Translations under genes and position numbers: made by a program
Assembly (NCBI GenBank): GCA_021811615.1
Contig: JAJZNW010000015.1
Location: 1-64,000, forward strand
Reading direction: 5' to 3'
Source: Bacteroidota bacterium
GTDB lineage: Bacteria > Bacteroidota > Ignavibacteria > Kryptoniales > JAKASW01
Length of the DNA: 64,000 bases
Shown: positions 9,471 to 18,018 of the stretch, in pieces
How the letters are laid out: every line of letters begins with the position of its first letter
Numbering within the stretch: the stretch's first letter is position 1
The notes under the pieces: generated by a model
Database searches by the model: none
The model's input: only the letters and a program-made list of their open reading frames with translations
What the model was told of the DNA's origin: nothing

Positions 9471-9989
9471 CTAGAGAATCAACGTGATTTCATATTTCCC
9501 GGTGTATGTGCCGCTGGGCAAATTCTTCGGTATAAGGAGATTCCCGAACAGATAAACATATGCAAACCCCGTCCAATGCTCCCGGTTCGCACTCAGCGTA
9601 AATGATGCGAGCCTTTTTCCGGAAACAGGGATGTCCTTTGAAGTGGCCGGGTCGTTCGCCTTATCGTTGTAGGCCGCTCCACCAGAGTAGCGGATGCTGT
9701 CTGCGTCCCCCATCAGATACTTAGGAGCCTTGACAGACATATAGATAGGCAAGCCTCTGTACACGCCCGTGAGCAGAAACTGACCCGCTTGTCCGCTTGT
9801 CTTGGATATCTTCCGTGACCCCGATTTCATTTCGGCCGGACTGAAGTAGATTTTCCTCGTGACGGAGATAGTGAGCCCGGGATACGGAACAACAACCTTT
9901 ATGGAAGACATTTGGTGCATCAGGACTTGCTGCGAGTATGCCACACTGCTCCATAGCAGCAGGCCGCACACCGGCAATTGAAACCACAA
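9471..9989 (-). CDS. DUF4402-like secreted subunit (third of four)
   Basis: 172 residues if read from the TTG at 9989. No ribosome binding site is visible there and the frame is open further upstream, so the start is uncertain; translation may be coupled to the gene before it. A signal peptide ends at SSVAYSQ. The mature part has the conserved C-terminal signature YVYLFGNLLIPKNLPSGTYT followed by a GKYEITLIL strand, matching the LGGSVYVPPGQAPGTYTGVF and LGATIYVQPQQPSGQYEG endings of its neighbours. This shared ending supports one paralogous family. Probably a fimbrial or surface-fibre subunit. Confidence 0.6.
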   Translation of the reverse strand: MWFQLPVCGLLLWSSVAYSQQVLMHQMSSIKVVVPYPGLTISVTRKIYFSPAEMKSGSRKISKTSGQAGQFLLTGVYRGLPIYMSVKAPKYLMGDADSIRYSGGAAYNDKANDPATSKDIPVSGKRLASFTLSANREHWTGFAYVYLFGNLLIPKNLPSGTYTGKYEITLIL

Positions 9990-10026
9990 CAGGCGGGCGG
10001 CACCGGATCTAATTGTCGCCAGTTGC

Positions 10027-10593
10027 CTAGTATCCTATGGTTATGTTGAACACCCCGGTGTAAGTTCCGGGAGCCTGGCCCGGCGGCACATATACCGAAC
10101 CGCCCAGCCAAAAATAGAAGTGACCCTGACTTCCAAGAGTGAGGGACGAGCCGCTCGGTAACGGAGAGGCGGCCTGTTGCATCGTCAGCCCAGTGGCACC
10201 GACAACGTTTGGAACGAAATTGATGCTTGTCCCTCCCTGGCCGTTATGCACGAGTTGAACCGATGGGGTGTATGATATGGTAACATTCATCGTCGGTTCT
10301 CCGTTTATCGTCATCAATCCTGCCGATGGGCTCGAGTTCGGATTGACGTTCGAAGCCCGCGTACTCTGCGTCGCTACTCCGAGATTTATATTTCCCAGAC
10401 CGTCGCTGCCGGCAGAGGGTGTGACCGAAAGGCCCTGGACAAGGTCTGCCTGGACTGTTATCGGCGGGCTGGCAGCGCTTTTTTGCTGCTGCGCCATGGC
10501 GACGGCGGCCGGGAACATTATTCCCGTAAGTAAGCAGAGCGTCCGTCCAAATCTCCGGACGGACGCCCATTTATCTGAAATAGATTTTACCAT
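10027..10593 (-). CDS. DUF4402-like secreted subunit (second of four)
   Basis: 188 residues from ATG at 10593, with AAGGG eight bases upstream. The signal peptide ends near AVAMAQ. The mature sequence opens with ITVQADLVQGLSVTPSAG and ends with FYFWLGGSVYVPPGQAPGTY followed by a TGVFNITIGY strand, the typical DUF4402 first and last strand pattern. It is closest in layout to the first subunit (shared LGSxGxxYxxxGG block, FTPNV/FVPNV motif). Low-complexity Ser/Pro/Gly stretches fill the middle. Same operon as the chaperone and usher. Confidence 0.7.
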   Translation of the reverse strand: MVKSISDKWASVRRFGRTLCLLTGIMFPAAVAMAQQQKSAASPPITVQADLVQGLSVTPSAGSDGLGNINLGVATQSTRASNVNPNSSPSAGLMTINGEPTMNVTISYTPSVQLVHNGQGGTSINFVPNVVGATGLTMQQAASPLPSGSSLTLGSQGHFYFWLGGSVYVPPGQAPGTYTGVFNITIGY

Positions 10594-10636
10594 TTGACTA
10601 ACCCTTCTTCACAGACTATTCGCTAGCCGTGGAAGT

Positions 10637-11167
10637 TTAGTCGTTGGGGTAAGAGACCGTTATTTCAAACTGGCCCGAATATTGGCCGGTAGCCTGGGTG
10701 GTCAAAATGGAACTCGGCAATTTTCCGCCGACGAAGAGGTAGTAATTTCCATCGGACCCAAGGGTAACGCTGTTGCTGTTCAACGCACTCGCACCAGATG
10801 TAGTCGCGCTGCCCCAGACATTAGGAGTGAAGTTTAATGTAGCCGACCCGTTGTTAAGGGTGACGTTTGAAGTAGTGCCGGACAATGTGACCTGAGAATT
10901 GTCGTCGCCGACGATCTGCAGCTCAACCGAACCCTGTCCGTTCGGTGTAATTGTCGGAGCGGTAGTAACCGGCAGCGTCAATGTACCGAAGTCGAGCGTG
11001 GCGTTGCTGCCGACCAGGTTCATGCTAAGGCCGCGCGTCAGCTTTGCCTTAACATTGATGTTCTGCCCAACATTGTTGCTACTGGTTTGATTGTTACCTG
11101 GGCCATCCGCTAAAGCGACGGCCGCAACCGTGAACATCAACGCAATCGCTACGATTACGTTTTTCAT
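10637..11167 (-). CDS. DUF4402-like secreted subunit (first of four, likely major subunit)
   Basis: 176 residues from ATG at 11167, with a strong GGAGG six bases upstream. Signal peptide MKNVIVAIALMFTVAAVALA. The mature protein is rich in Asn, Ser, Thr and Gly and almost free of Cys. It contains NVKAKLTRGLSMNLVGSNAT, LDFGTLTLPV, FTPNVWG, TLGSDGNYYLFVGG and a final QYSGQFEITVSYPND. This is the DUF4402 pattern. First position in the operon, the strong ribosome binding site and the composition suggest the most abundant structural subunit, which is inference from position. The 11168-11833 region upstream should hold the operon promoter. Confidence 0.75.
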   Translation of the reverse strand: MKNVIVAIALMFTVAAVALADGPGNNQTSSNNVGQNINVKAKLTRGLSMNLVGSNATLDFGTLTLPVTTAPTITPNGQGSVELQIVGDDNSQVTLSGTTSNVTLNNGSATLNFTPNVWGSATTSGASALNSNSVTLGSDGNYYLFVGGKLPSSILTTQATGQYSGQFEITVSYPND

Positions 11168-11833
11168 CTTTATCCTCCGTTATGTATTTATTCGCTGCTA
11201 ACCATAAGCAACTTGCTTACGATTCCGCGCTCTCCACAACCGAATTGAAATCTGCGTCGCGACCCTGATCACGTCACTGCCGTGGATGAGCGCTCGCTCT
11301 CAGCGCCCCCTACATGCCGGGGATATCTTGCACTTACGTGGGAATTCTCTCTGTTCCGCGGGTTAGTGCAACGCCATCTCTTATTTCGATTGTGTAAAAT
11401 ATATCCGCGTGAATAGGAATTGTCAAGATGAAAAATTTACCGGCGTCACACCAAAAGGCCCCAAAGGCCGAGTAGTTTGCTCGAATACGCTGGCTTGACA
11501 CTTGCGGGCATGGGCCAGGGTGACCCCGGTCACACATTCAGGGAACGAGATCAAAACGCCCTTACGTGAAATCACGGACTCCTTCAACCTCAAGCGGAGA
11601 ATAATTGCCAGGCGTTCATTTAAATGAATCCCTTAGAGTAGATAGCCCGGTAACTGAGCGGTTACGGAGTACACCGCAGATCGAGAAGTATTACCGGGAA
11701 TTGTTTGTTATATTACAGGCAGTTTCAGGACGGTTGTAAGATCTATATAAGAAGGGTTCTTGATCGTTGATTTCATGCGTATGCAATCTTGGAGACTATG
11801 CAACGGGTGTTCGAAAATAGGGGGATGACTAAA
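11168..11833. other. 666-base divergent intergenic region
   Basis: It lies between the subunit operon (left) and the squalene/phytoene synthase (right), so it should hold both promoters. A 14-bp perfect palindrome lies at 11615-11628. A small GGCC-ccaaa-GGCC inverted repeat lies near 11457-11469. I found no convincing gene: the open frame at 11334-11537 has no family features. Confidence 0.5.
11615..11628. promoter_or_regulatory. 14-bp perfect palindrome, possible operator
   Basis: TTCATTTAAATGAA is perfectly self-complementary and lies in the divergent promoter region, 206 bases before the likely start of the synthase gene. It has the form of a binding site for a dimeric repressor or activator. 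No regulator can be named. Confidence 0.35.
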
Positions 11834-12808
11834 ATGCATTCGGGAGATATGCTCCGTGGTGTAAGCCGCACGTTCGCGCTTTCAATCGAGAGGTTACCTT
11901 CGAGCCTGCGTGATTTTGTGACGACAGCTTACCTTCTTTTCAGGGTGTCCGATTGCCTCGAAGACAACGACAAGATGATTGCGCCGCAAAAGGCGGAACT
12001 CTTGCGTTTGTGGGCACGCGTGCTCGCGGACAGCATGCCGGTTTCTTCGCTTGCAGGCGAGATAGTGGAGCTTGACGAAAAAGACCCTGAGGTATACGTT
12101 GCAAAACACGCGGACCAGGTACTCGAAGGGTTGCGGCGATTTCCCCAGCCGATACAGGACATAATCACGCACCACGTGAATGAGACATCACTTGGGATGG
12201 CGCGCTGGCAGGAGATCGGGCCGAACGTTCAGACAGAAGAGGAGATGGACGATTACATGCACCAGGTCGCCGGGCGAGTCGGCTATATGCTCACGGATCT
12301 ATTCGCGTGGTATTCTCCCATCATACGGGAGAGAAAAGAAGAGATGCTCCCTCTCTCAAGACATTTCGGACTCGCTCTGCAGACAGTCAACATCATAAGA
12401 GGTCTTCACAAGGATTACGAGCGAGGCTGGCTGTATGTCCCGCGAAGTTATTATGAGCCCCTCGGTTTGACGAAGGAGACGCTGTTTTCACCCGAGAACG
12501 CCGCCAAAGTTCTGGAAATGATAGATAAGCTGGCGGACAAGGCTGAGCATCACTTGTTGTACGGTCTCAATTACATCACGATGATTCCGAAATGGCTGCA
12601 TGGGATACGACTAGCCTGCATCTGGCCGCTGCTGTTTGCTGTCAGGACGCTTGCCGTCAGCCGGAACAATATCAACGTCGTACTGTCGGAGGCGAAGATA
12701 ACGAGATCCGAGGTCGCAAAGATAGTACGTGACACGACGCTCCTGGGATGGTCAAACACCTGGCTGGTCAATTATTACAACCGGCTTCACACCATGCAGA
12801 CTATTTGA
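11834..12808 (+). CDS. Squalene/phytoene synthase family protein
   Basis: About 324 residues from the ATG at 11834, which has AGGGGG nine bases upstream. Upstream in-frame TTG (11789) and ATG (11798, 11825) codons are alternatives. The enzyme family condenses two prenyl diphosphates head-to-head to squalene or phytoene. Visible motifs are SRTFALSIERLP, the first Asp-rich motif SDCLEDND, the HQVAGRVGYMLTDLF helix, and the second motif QTVNIIRGLHKDYERGWLYV. In the second motif the usual Arg-Asp is Arg-Gly, so the first metal-binding Asp of the DxxxD is missing while the last Asp is kept. Product specificity (hopanoid or carotenoid precursor) cannot be told; no partner genes are nearby. It is convergent with the GH3 gene. 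Confidence 0.85.
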   Translation: MHSGDMLRGVSRTFALSIERLPSSLRDFVTTAYLLFRVSDCLEDNDKMIAPQKAELLRLWARVLADSMPVSSLAGEIVELDEKDPEVYVAKHADQVLEGLRRFPQPIQDIITHHVNETSLGMARWQEIGPNVQTEEEMDDYMHQVAGRVGYMLTDLFAWYSPIIRERKEEMLPLSRHFGLALQTVNIIRGLHKDYERGWLYVPRSYYEPLGLTKETLFSPENAAKVLEMIDKLADKAEHHLLYGLNYITMIPKWLHGIRLACIWPLLFAVRTLAVSRNNINVVLSEAKITRSEVAKIVRDTTLLGWSNTWLVNYYNRLHTMQTI

Positions 12809-12901
12809 CCGGAGTTATACGAAAACCGCCCAAGCTGCGACCTTTACGCCTGCACCGACTCACCTGTAAAGCCGCACCACGGCCAGGGTTACTCCCCTTA
12901 A

Positions 12902-15241
12902 TTACTTCAGATCGAACTTCCCCGTCAAGACTCCCTCCGAGCTTCCTCCGACTCTAACGGTGAACTCACCCCGCCCGGCATCCCACTTCCTGTTCGCGCC
13001 CCACACAGCCAGATCCGCCTGCTTCACGCGGATAGTCACCTTGACGGACTGCCCAGGGATAAGGTGAACGCGCCTGAATCCCTTCAGTGCCTCAACAGGT
13101 GTCTCGACGCTCGCCCACTTTTCGTGAAGGTATACCTGTGCCACTTCATCTCCGGGCCTTTCACCAGTGTTCTTCACTTCGAAGGAAACAAGAATGTCCT
13201 TACCGCTTCCGGCAGGAGGAGCGACGATTTCCAGATTCGAAAACTCAAATTTTGTGTAGCTTAAGCCGTACCCGAATGGATAAAGGGGCGACGATTTGCC
13301 GTCGACGTAGTTGTACCACCCAAGCTTGGATGTCCCGTGGTCGTAGTAAACGGGGAGCTGACCGGCACTCCTTGGGAAAGTCATCTCCAGGTGCCCGGAT
13401 GGATTGTTTTCGCCGAAGAGCGTCTCCGCGATCGCACGACCGCCGAATTCACCGGGATACCACGCTTCGAGGATGGCAGGGACATGTTCTGCCGCCCACG
13501 AAATCGAAAGCGGTCTGCCGTTCTGGAGTACCAACACTACCGGCGTTCCGGTCGCGACCACGGCTTCAAGGAGCTTCTCCTGGATACCCGGCAGACCCAG
13601 TCTCATCCGGTCATGATTTTCGCCGGACACGCGGCTGTTTTCCCCCAGTGCCATGATAGCGACTTTAGCCTGCCTGGCAAGAGAGACCGCTTCTTCAACG
13701 TTCTCTCCATTGGAATAAAGTACCTTCGTACCGGGTGAAACGATCTCCCTGATCTGTGCCAGCATTCCCTCTTTCGTCCTATCGTCGGGCTGAGCCGAGT
13801 AATCGCCGAGCCTCGTGCTGTCCGCATTAGGACCGATGACCGCGATGCTCGCGACTTCCCGCGACAACGGAAGAAGATCACCCTGGTTCTTCAGCAGGCA
13901 CATCGATTCCAGGGCGACTTTTAGAGCAAGAGCAAGATGTGCCGGCGAGCGGCGGACGCGCTTATCTAAATTGAGGTCGACATACGGGTGATCGAACAAG
14001 CCGAGCATGAACTTGGCTCTCAGGACAGCGGCAACGGCGCGGTTAACCACAGCCATCGAGAGCTTGCCCTCTTTGACGCCATCGATTATGGCGTCCTGAA
14101 AAGTGTCGTGCGGAAAATCATAGAACTGCATATCGACGCCAGATTTCAGTGCTAGACGGACTGCGGCCGCCGGTGTACGCGCCACATCAAATACATTATA
14201 CAATCTCTTTATCGCTCCAAGGTCGGAAACCACTATCCCCCTGAATCCCCATTCTTTTCTGAGAACGGTTGTAAGAAGCCATGAGTTGGCGGTGCAGGGC
14301 AAGCCGTCTACGCTATTGTAAGCTGCCATGATCCCCATAATGTGACCTTCACGGACAAGCGGCTCGAACGGCTTCAGGAAGACTGACCGCATCTCTCTCT
14401 CGCCGGCGTGAGTCGGGGCGGTGTTCATTCCGCTTTCAGGTTCCCCGTAAGCGGCAAAGTGCTTTGGCTCCGATATACAGGTAGAGTCAGTAGCCAACGA
14501 AGTGCCTTGCATCCCTTCCACGTAAGCGAGTCCGATTTTTGCTGAAAGGTATGGATCTTCGCCGAACGTTTCTTCCACTCTTCCCCACCTCGGGTCGCGG
14601 GCCAAATTGACAACCGGCGCAAGGAGCATATCGACCCCGTCGGCCCGGGCTTCGGAAGCAATTGCGGCCCCTTCTTCCTTCGCGAGCTTCACATCCCATG
14701 TGGACGCAAGGTTTACACTTTGAGGAAATACTGTCTGATCAAGTCCCAGATATCCGTGCAGCCCCTCCTCGAGAAACAGAGCCGGTATTCCGAGACGATT
14801 CGATTTAATTACCCAGGCCTGGAGGCTGTTGTACAACCGGGGACCCGGGTAGAGATCATGGATCGCGCCAACCCCGAGGTGCCCAAGCACCTTCTCCGCC
14901 TTCCCTGGATTGAACAACGCATCCGGCTTTGCGTGAGTATTATCAGCGGTTTGATCAGGATCGAGGAACGACGAAGCTCCAGGATACATATCGAGCTGGC
15001 GGGCCTTCTCCTGTAGCGTCATCCGGCCCAACAGATCTCTAATTCGTTCTTCGATCGGAAGTCTTGGATTCCTGTAAGGTGGCACGTTCTTCCCAGCATG
15101 CGAAGAAGATCCTTTGCTCGTGCTCTCCTTCTGTGCGGCTACGACTACGCCAGTTGAAAACAACAGGACAACCAATAGCGCCGGAATTGCTGGCATGAAC
15201 AGCCTGTCACGGAAAGCGGTGCTCCTGGAAAAGAAATTCAT
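12902..15241 (-). CDS. Glycoside hydrolase family 3 beta-glucosidase/xylosidase, exported
   Basis: 779 residues from ATG at 15241 with GGAG seven bases upstream. A signal segment (residues about 14-36) implies export to the periplasm or beyond. The N-terminal GH3 barrel contains NLARDPRWGRVEETFGEDPY, KHFAAYGEPE and the nucleophile region GIVVSDLGAI, where Asp is the expected nucleophile. The C-terminal alpha/beta sandwich contains ALGENSRVSGENHDRMRLGL, where the acid/base is expected. A fibronectin-III-like domain closes the protein. Such enzymes release glucose, xylose or related sugars from the ends of plant-type oligosaccharides. With the GH28-like protein at 20471 it suggests use of plant polysaccharide fragments. 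Confidence 0.93.
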   Translation of the reverse strand: MNFFSRSTAFRDRLFMPAIPALLVVLLFSTGVVVAAQKESTSKGSSSHAGKNVPPYRNPRLPIEERIRDLLGRMTLQEKARQLDMYPGASSFLDPDQTADNTHAKPDALFNPGKAEKVLGHLGVGAIHDLYPGPRLYNSLQAWVIKSNRLGIPALFLEEGLHGYLGLDQTVFPQSVNLASTWDVKLAKEEGAAIASEARADGVDMLLAPVVNLARDPRWGRVEETFGEDPYLSAKIGLAYVEGMQGTSLATDSTCISEPKHFAAYGEPESGMNTAPTHAGEREMRSVFLKPFEPLVREGHIMGIMAAYNSVDGLPCTANSWLLTTVLRKEWGFRGIVVSDLGAIKRLYNVFDVARTPAAAVRLALKSGVDMQFYDFPHDTFQDAIIDGVKEGKLSMAVVNRAVAAVLRAKFMLGLFDHPYVDLNLDKRVRRSPAHLALALKVALESMCLLKNQGDLLPLSREVASIAVIGPNADSTRLGDYSAQPDDRTKEGMLAQIREIVSPGTKVLYSNGENVEEAVSLARQAKVAIMALGENSRVSGENHDRMRLGLPGIQEKLLEAVVATGTPVVLVLQNGRPLSISWAAEHVPAILEAWYPGEFGGRAIAETLFGENNPSGHLEMTFPRSAGQLPVYYDHGTSKLGWYNYVDGKSSPLYPFGYGLSYTKFEFSNLEIVAPPAGSGKDILVSFEVKNTGERPGDEVAQVYLHEKWASVETPVEALKGFRRVHLIPGQSVKVTIRVKQADLAVWGANRKWDAGRGEFTVRVGGSSEGVLTGKFDLK

Positions 15242-15651
15242 GGGAATACTCCGATGTGTTTACATCCTACGACTTTAAGATCATATCTCAAACGGTGGCC
15301 CTTCCGAGTGGTCTTCCATCGACGGTGGGACTCTCAGTTACGGATCAGACTTGGCAGAAGTTCACTTGCTGAAAATGAATTTACCCGGTGATCCGCTGAA
15401 TTGCAATTTAGCCTGGTGGACAGTTCGGGATGAAGATCTTTGATGAAAGCTCGGCCAAGCCCCGTCGACGGCTGCAGGGATCAGGAGACTTGCCCTCGAC
15501 GATAATGAAATGTGGCCCAGGATGGAGCGGGAGAAAATCCCAGATGACGGGATCTAAACGGACAAATGCCCCTTGCCCGGTCAACTGCGCTTTGTAAGCA
15601 ACTGAGCTCCGATCACGGACACCCCGTTGCTTACATCGCGCTTCCTCCGCA
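15242..15651. other. 410-base intergenic region
   Basis: It holds the upstream region of the GH3 gene and the space after the small secreted protein gene. An open minus-strand frame (15408-15686) overlaps the end of the next gene, has no ribosome binding site and resembles nothing I know. I see no RNA gene or repeat. Confidence 0.4.
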
Positions 15652-16104
15652 TCACCTGTTCCTCTCGGCAGGATTGACGCCGTCATAAGCGAGAAATCTC
15701 TGCTCGAGTTGATCTGCTATCTGTTTGAACAGATATTCGTGGCTATCCGCGTTGGCGACCGGTGTGACCTGAATGGCCGGCGCGTGGGTCAAGTACATGC
15801 TGACGAGATATGCTTTATACCTGATTGCCGGATTGTCATTTTTCTGGGCCACTCTATCGACGATCTTCATAATGCCCGAGTAATCGAAATTCGGATAGCG
15901 GTTTTTGCATTCGGCGACCGTATAGAGTGCAGATTCGACAAACCCAGGAACATTGCTGCTTTCAAGGGCAATCTTCAGCGCTTCGAAAGTTCGCTTCTCG
16001 TTGAATTTAAATGCCGTTGGTTTTGTCGTCTGAGCGACGGCACCCGATATCGCGAGCAGGAATACAAACGTCGCGACGCCTAACTGCTTAAGATATGTCT
16101 TCAT
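15652..16104 (-). CDS. Small exported protein of unknown function
   Basis: 150 residues from ATG at 16104, with GGAGG six bases upstream. A clear signal peptide ends at SGAVAQ. The mature part looks mainly helical, with repeating amphipathic segments (FEALKIALESSNVPGFVESA, MKIVDRVAQKNDNPAIRYKA) reminiscent of HEAT-like helical pairs. I do not recognise a named family. It is a single gene with its own ribosome binding site. Gaps of about 400 bases lie on both sides, so it is probably monocistronic. Confidence 0.75.
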   Translation of the reverse strand: MKTYLKQLGVATFVFLLAISGAVAQTTKPTAFKFNEKRTFEALKIALESSNVPGFVESALYTVAECKNRYPNFDYSGIMKIVDRVAQKNDNPAIRYKAYLVSMYLTHAPAIQVTPVANADSHEYLFKQIADQLEQRFLAYDGVNPAERNR

Positions 16105-16563
16105 TGATCCTCCAATTATTTTTAAGGTGTTGTATCGTTACATAATCTTAAGGATCAATCGGCATGCCGCTGATGTTTTCGTTCAAGAACGAACGGAATC
16201 CAGGAAGAACGATGCGTATTCATTCAAGAGGAGTGCCACGGAATTTCTCGACGGCCATGGGATGGGTCAACAAGAATCAGAAGCACAAAGGTTTAGAAAG
16301 AGACCGACACTGTGGCTTATCGCAGAAATGTGGCAGGGGTATGGCCCAAAATCTGCCTGACAGATCGTGACTCGCCTTCATCGATTCACAAATACAGAAG
16401 AACTTATTCCAAGGTTAGCCGCAGTTACGCAGCTGTGCTTACCGCACCTGGCATGGGATATTCCGGGTGCGGCCATCCTGTCCGCGTGACAAAGGAGCTC
16501 ATTCGAAACCCCGGTCGATTTTCTTCCAAGCGGTACCTCGTCGAGGTTGCCTGCGAGAGCGCG
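16105..16563. other. 459-base intergenic region
   Basis: It lies between the small secreted protein gene and the end of the NtrC-type regulator. No coding frame is convincing and no terminator-like hairpin was found. The promoter of the 16104 gene must lie near its right-adjacent end (16105-16200). Confidence 0.4.
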
Positions 16564-18009
16564 TCATGGTTTCCCGTCATCGGTTCGGCGGAGCCGGTTG
16601 TTCAAGGCGCGTCGTGAAATCCCGAGGAGTTCGGCGGCAATGGTCTGATTGCCTTCGGCACGCTTCAGCGCCTCGTTGATCAACGCTTCTTCCGCCTCTT
16701 TGAGCGTAGGAAACCTGCCCGGGAAGTTTACAAGTTCCACCGAGGCAGGATCGTTCTCCACGGACTTCGAATTTAATCCGTTGGGTGATGCACGATCCTG
16801 AATGTGTTCGGAAATTTTTGCTCTGATGGATTCGAGGGAAAGGACTCCTCCCTTATGGAGACTCACAGCGTCAAATATCATCCCTTCGAGCTCCCTGACG
16901 TTCCCCGGGAAATCATAGTTGTTGAGAAGTGTGTACAATTCCTTCGGCGGAGTCGGCCTTTTCTTCTTCAAGGCCTCCGCCGCCTTAGCTATGAAGTAGT
17001 CTATCAGGAAGGGCAAATCCTCCTTCCGCTCACGGAGGGGAGGGATCGCTACATGGTGAGACTTCAACCGGTAATACAGGTCCTGACGGAAACTATCGCT
17101 CGACTGCATCGCCCTGATGTCGCGATGAGTCGCAACGACCATTCTCGCGTCCGAAGACTTTGCGACGTCGGAACCGATCGGATAGTAGCTTCCGTCCTGC
17201 AGGAGCCTGAGGAGTTTCACCTGCGATGCGGTGCTGAGGTCGCCGATTTCATCCAGGAAGAGGGTACCATGTCCCGCTTTTTCGATGAGCCCCTTCCTTT
17301 CTTCGTCCGCCCCGGTGAAAGCTCCCTTCCTGTGGCCGAACAGCGTGTCGGAAAAGAAATCGTCGTCTACTCCCGCGACATTGACGGAGACAAGCTCGCC
17401 TGTCCTTCCGCTGGCCTTATGGACAGCCTGTGCGAAGAGTTCCTTACCGGTGCCGGTCTCTCCAGTGATCAGCACCGGAAGACTTGTCTTCGCGATAGCT
17501 TCGATATACCGGAAAATCATTTGAAGCGATGAGCTTCTGGTCACTATCGCACTGAAGGCTTCCGGCTTTTCAATGTTGCCGCTGAGAAGGAGTTGCTTCA
17601 GCATCTCGTTTTCGCTTCGGATCTCCGTCAACTCGAGTCCTCTCCTCACAGTAGAGACGAGCTTGGTCTCGTCTATCGGCTTCACGACGTAATCGAACGC
17701 TCCCTGTTTGATGCATCGAACCGCGCTGTCGATATCGTTGATAGCCGTTATCATTACAACCGGTATCTCAGGATAATTTGCAACGATCGTTTCAAGTATG
17801 GCGAGGCCAGAAACATTAGGCATGTTGATATCGAGTGCGATCAGCGAATATTTGCGGTTCCTTAGACGCTCATTCACTTCACGGCTGTCGGAGCAAGTCT
17901 CCACGTTTCCGATACCGTTCGAAGAGAGTGTCAGCTCTGCGCTCAGGAGAAAATCTTCCTCGTCATCGACCAGTAGTATTGGATTTGACGGAAATGCCAT
18001 TGAACTCAT
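16564..18009 (-). CDS. NtrC-type sigma-54-dependent response regulator
   Basis: 481 residues in three domains. A receiver (about 9-125) has acidic pocket DDEED, phosphorylation site Asp in LIALDINMP, and Lys in VVKPID. A sigma-54-interacting AAA+ domain (about 155-390) has Walker A GETGTGKE, the GAFTGA loop that contacts sigma-54, Walker B TLFLDEIGDL and arginine residues in FRQDLYYRL. A C-terminal Fis-type helix-turn-helix has GNQTIAAELLGISRRALNNR. It should activate sigma-54 promoters after phosphorylation. Its partner is the PAS kinase ending 9 bases upstream, so the two form an operon. I found no convincing -24/-12 promoter in the window that would name a target. Confidence 0.95.
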   Translation of the reverse strand: MSSMAFPSNPILLVDDEEDFLLSAELTLSSNGIGNVETCSDSREVNERLRNRKYSLIALDINMPNVSGLAILETIVANYPEIPVVMITAINDIDSAVRCIKQGAFDYVVKPIDETKLVSTVRRGLELTEIRSENEMLKQLLLSGNIEKPEAFSAIVTRSSSLQMIFRYIEAIAKTSLPVLITGETGTGKELFAQAVHKASGRTGELVSVNVAGVDDDFFSDTLFGHRKGAFTGADEERKGLIEKAGHGTLFLDEIGDLSTASQVKLLRLLQDGSYYPIGSDVAKSSDARMVVATHRDIRAMQSSDSFRQDLYYRLKSHHVAIPPLRERKEDLPFLIDYFIAKAAEALKKKRPTPPKELYTLLNNYDFPGNVRELEGMIFDAVSLHKGGVLSLESIRAKISEHIQDRASPNGLNSKSVENDPASVELVNFPGRFPTLKEAEEALINEALKRAEGNQTIAAELLGISRRALNNRLRRTDDGKP

Positions 18010-18018
18010 ACGATGATT

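Noticed and set aside
11334-11537. 67-codon minus-strand open frame in the divergent promoter region
   Set aside because: No ribosome binding site and no family features.
15408-15686. 92-codon minus-strand open frame
   Set aside because: Overlaps the end of the small secreted protein gene in another frame, no ribosome binding site, basic low-information sequence.
16105-16563. Sigma-54 promoter as target of the NtrC-type regulator
   Set aside because: A TGGCAGGGGTATGGC-like stretch near 16329 lacks the TTGCW half at the right spacing.
16804-17532. 242-codon plus-strand open frame
   Set aside because: Antisense to the NtrC-type regulator; composition reflects the other strand.
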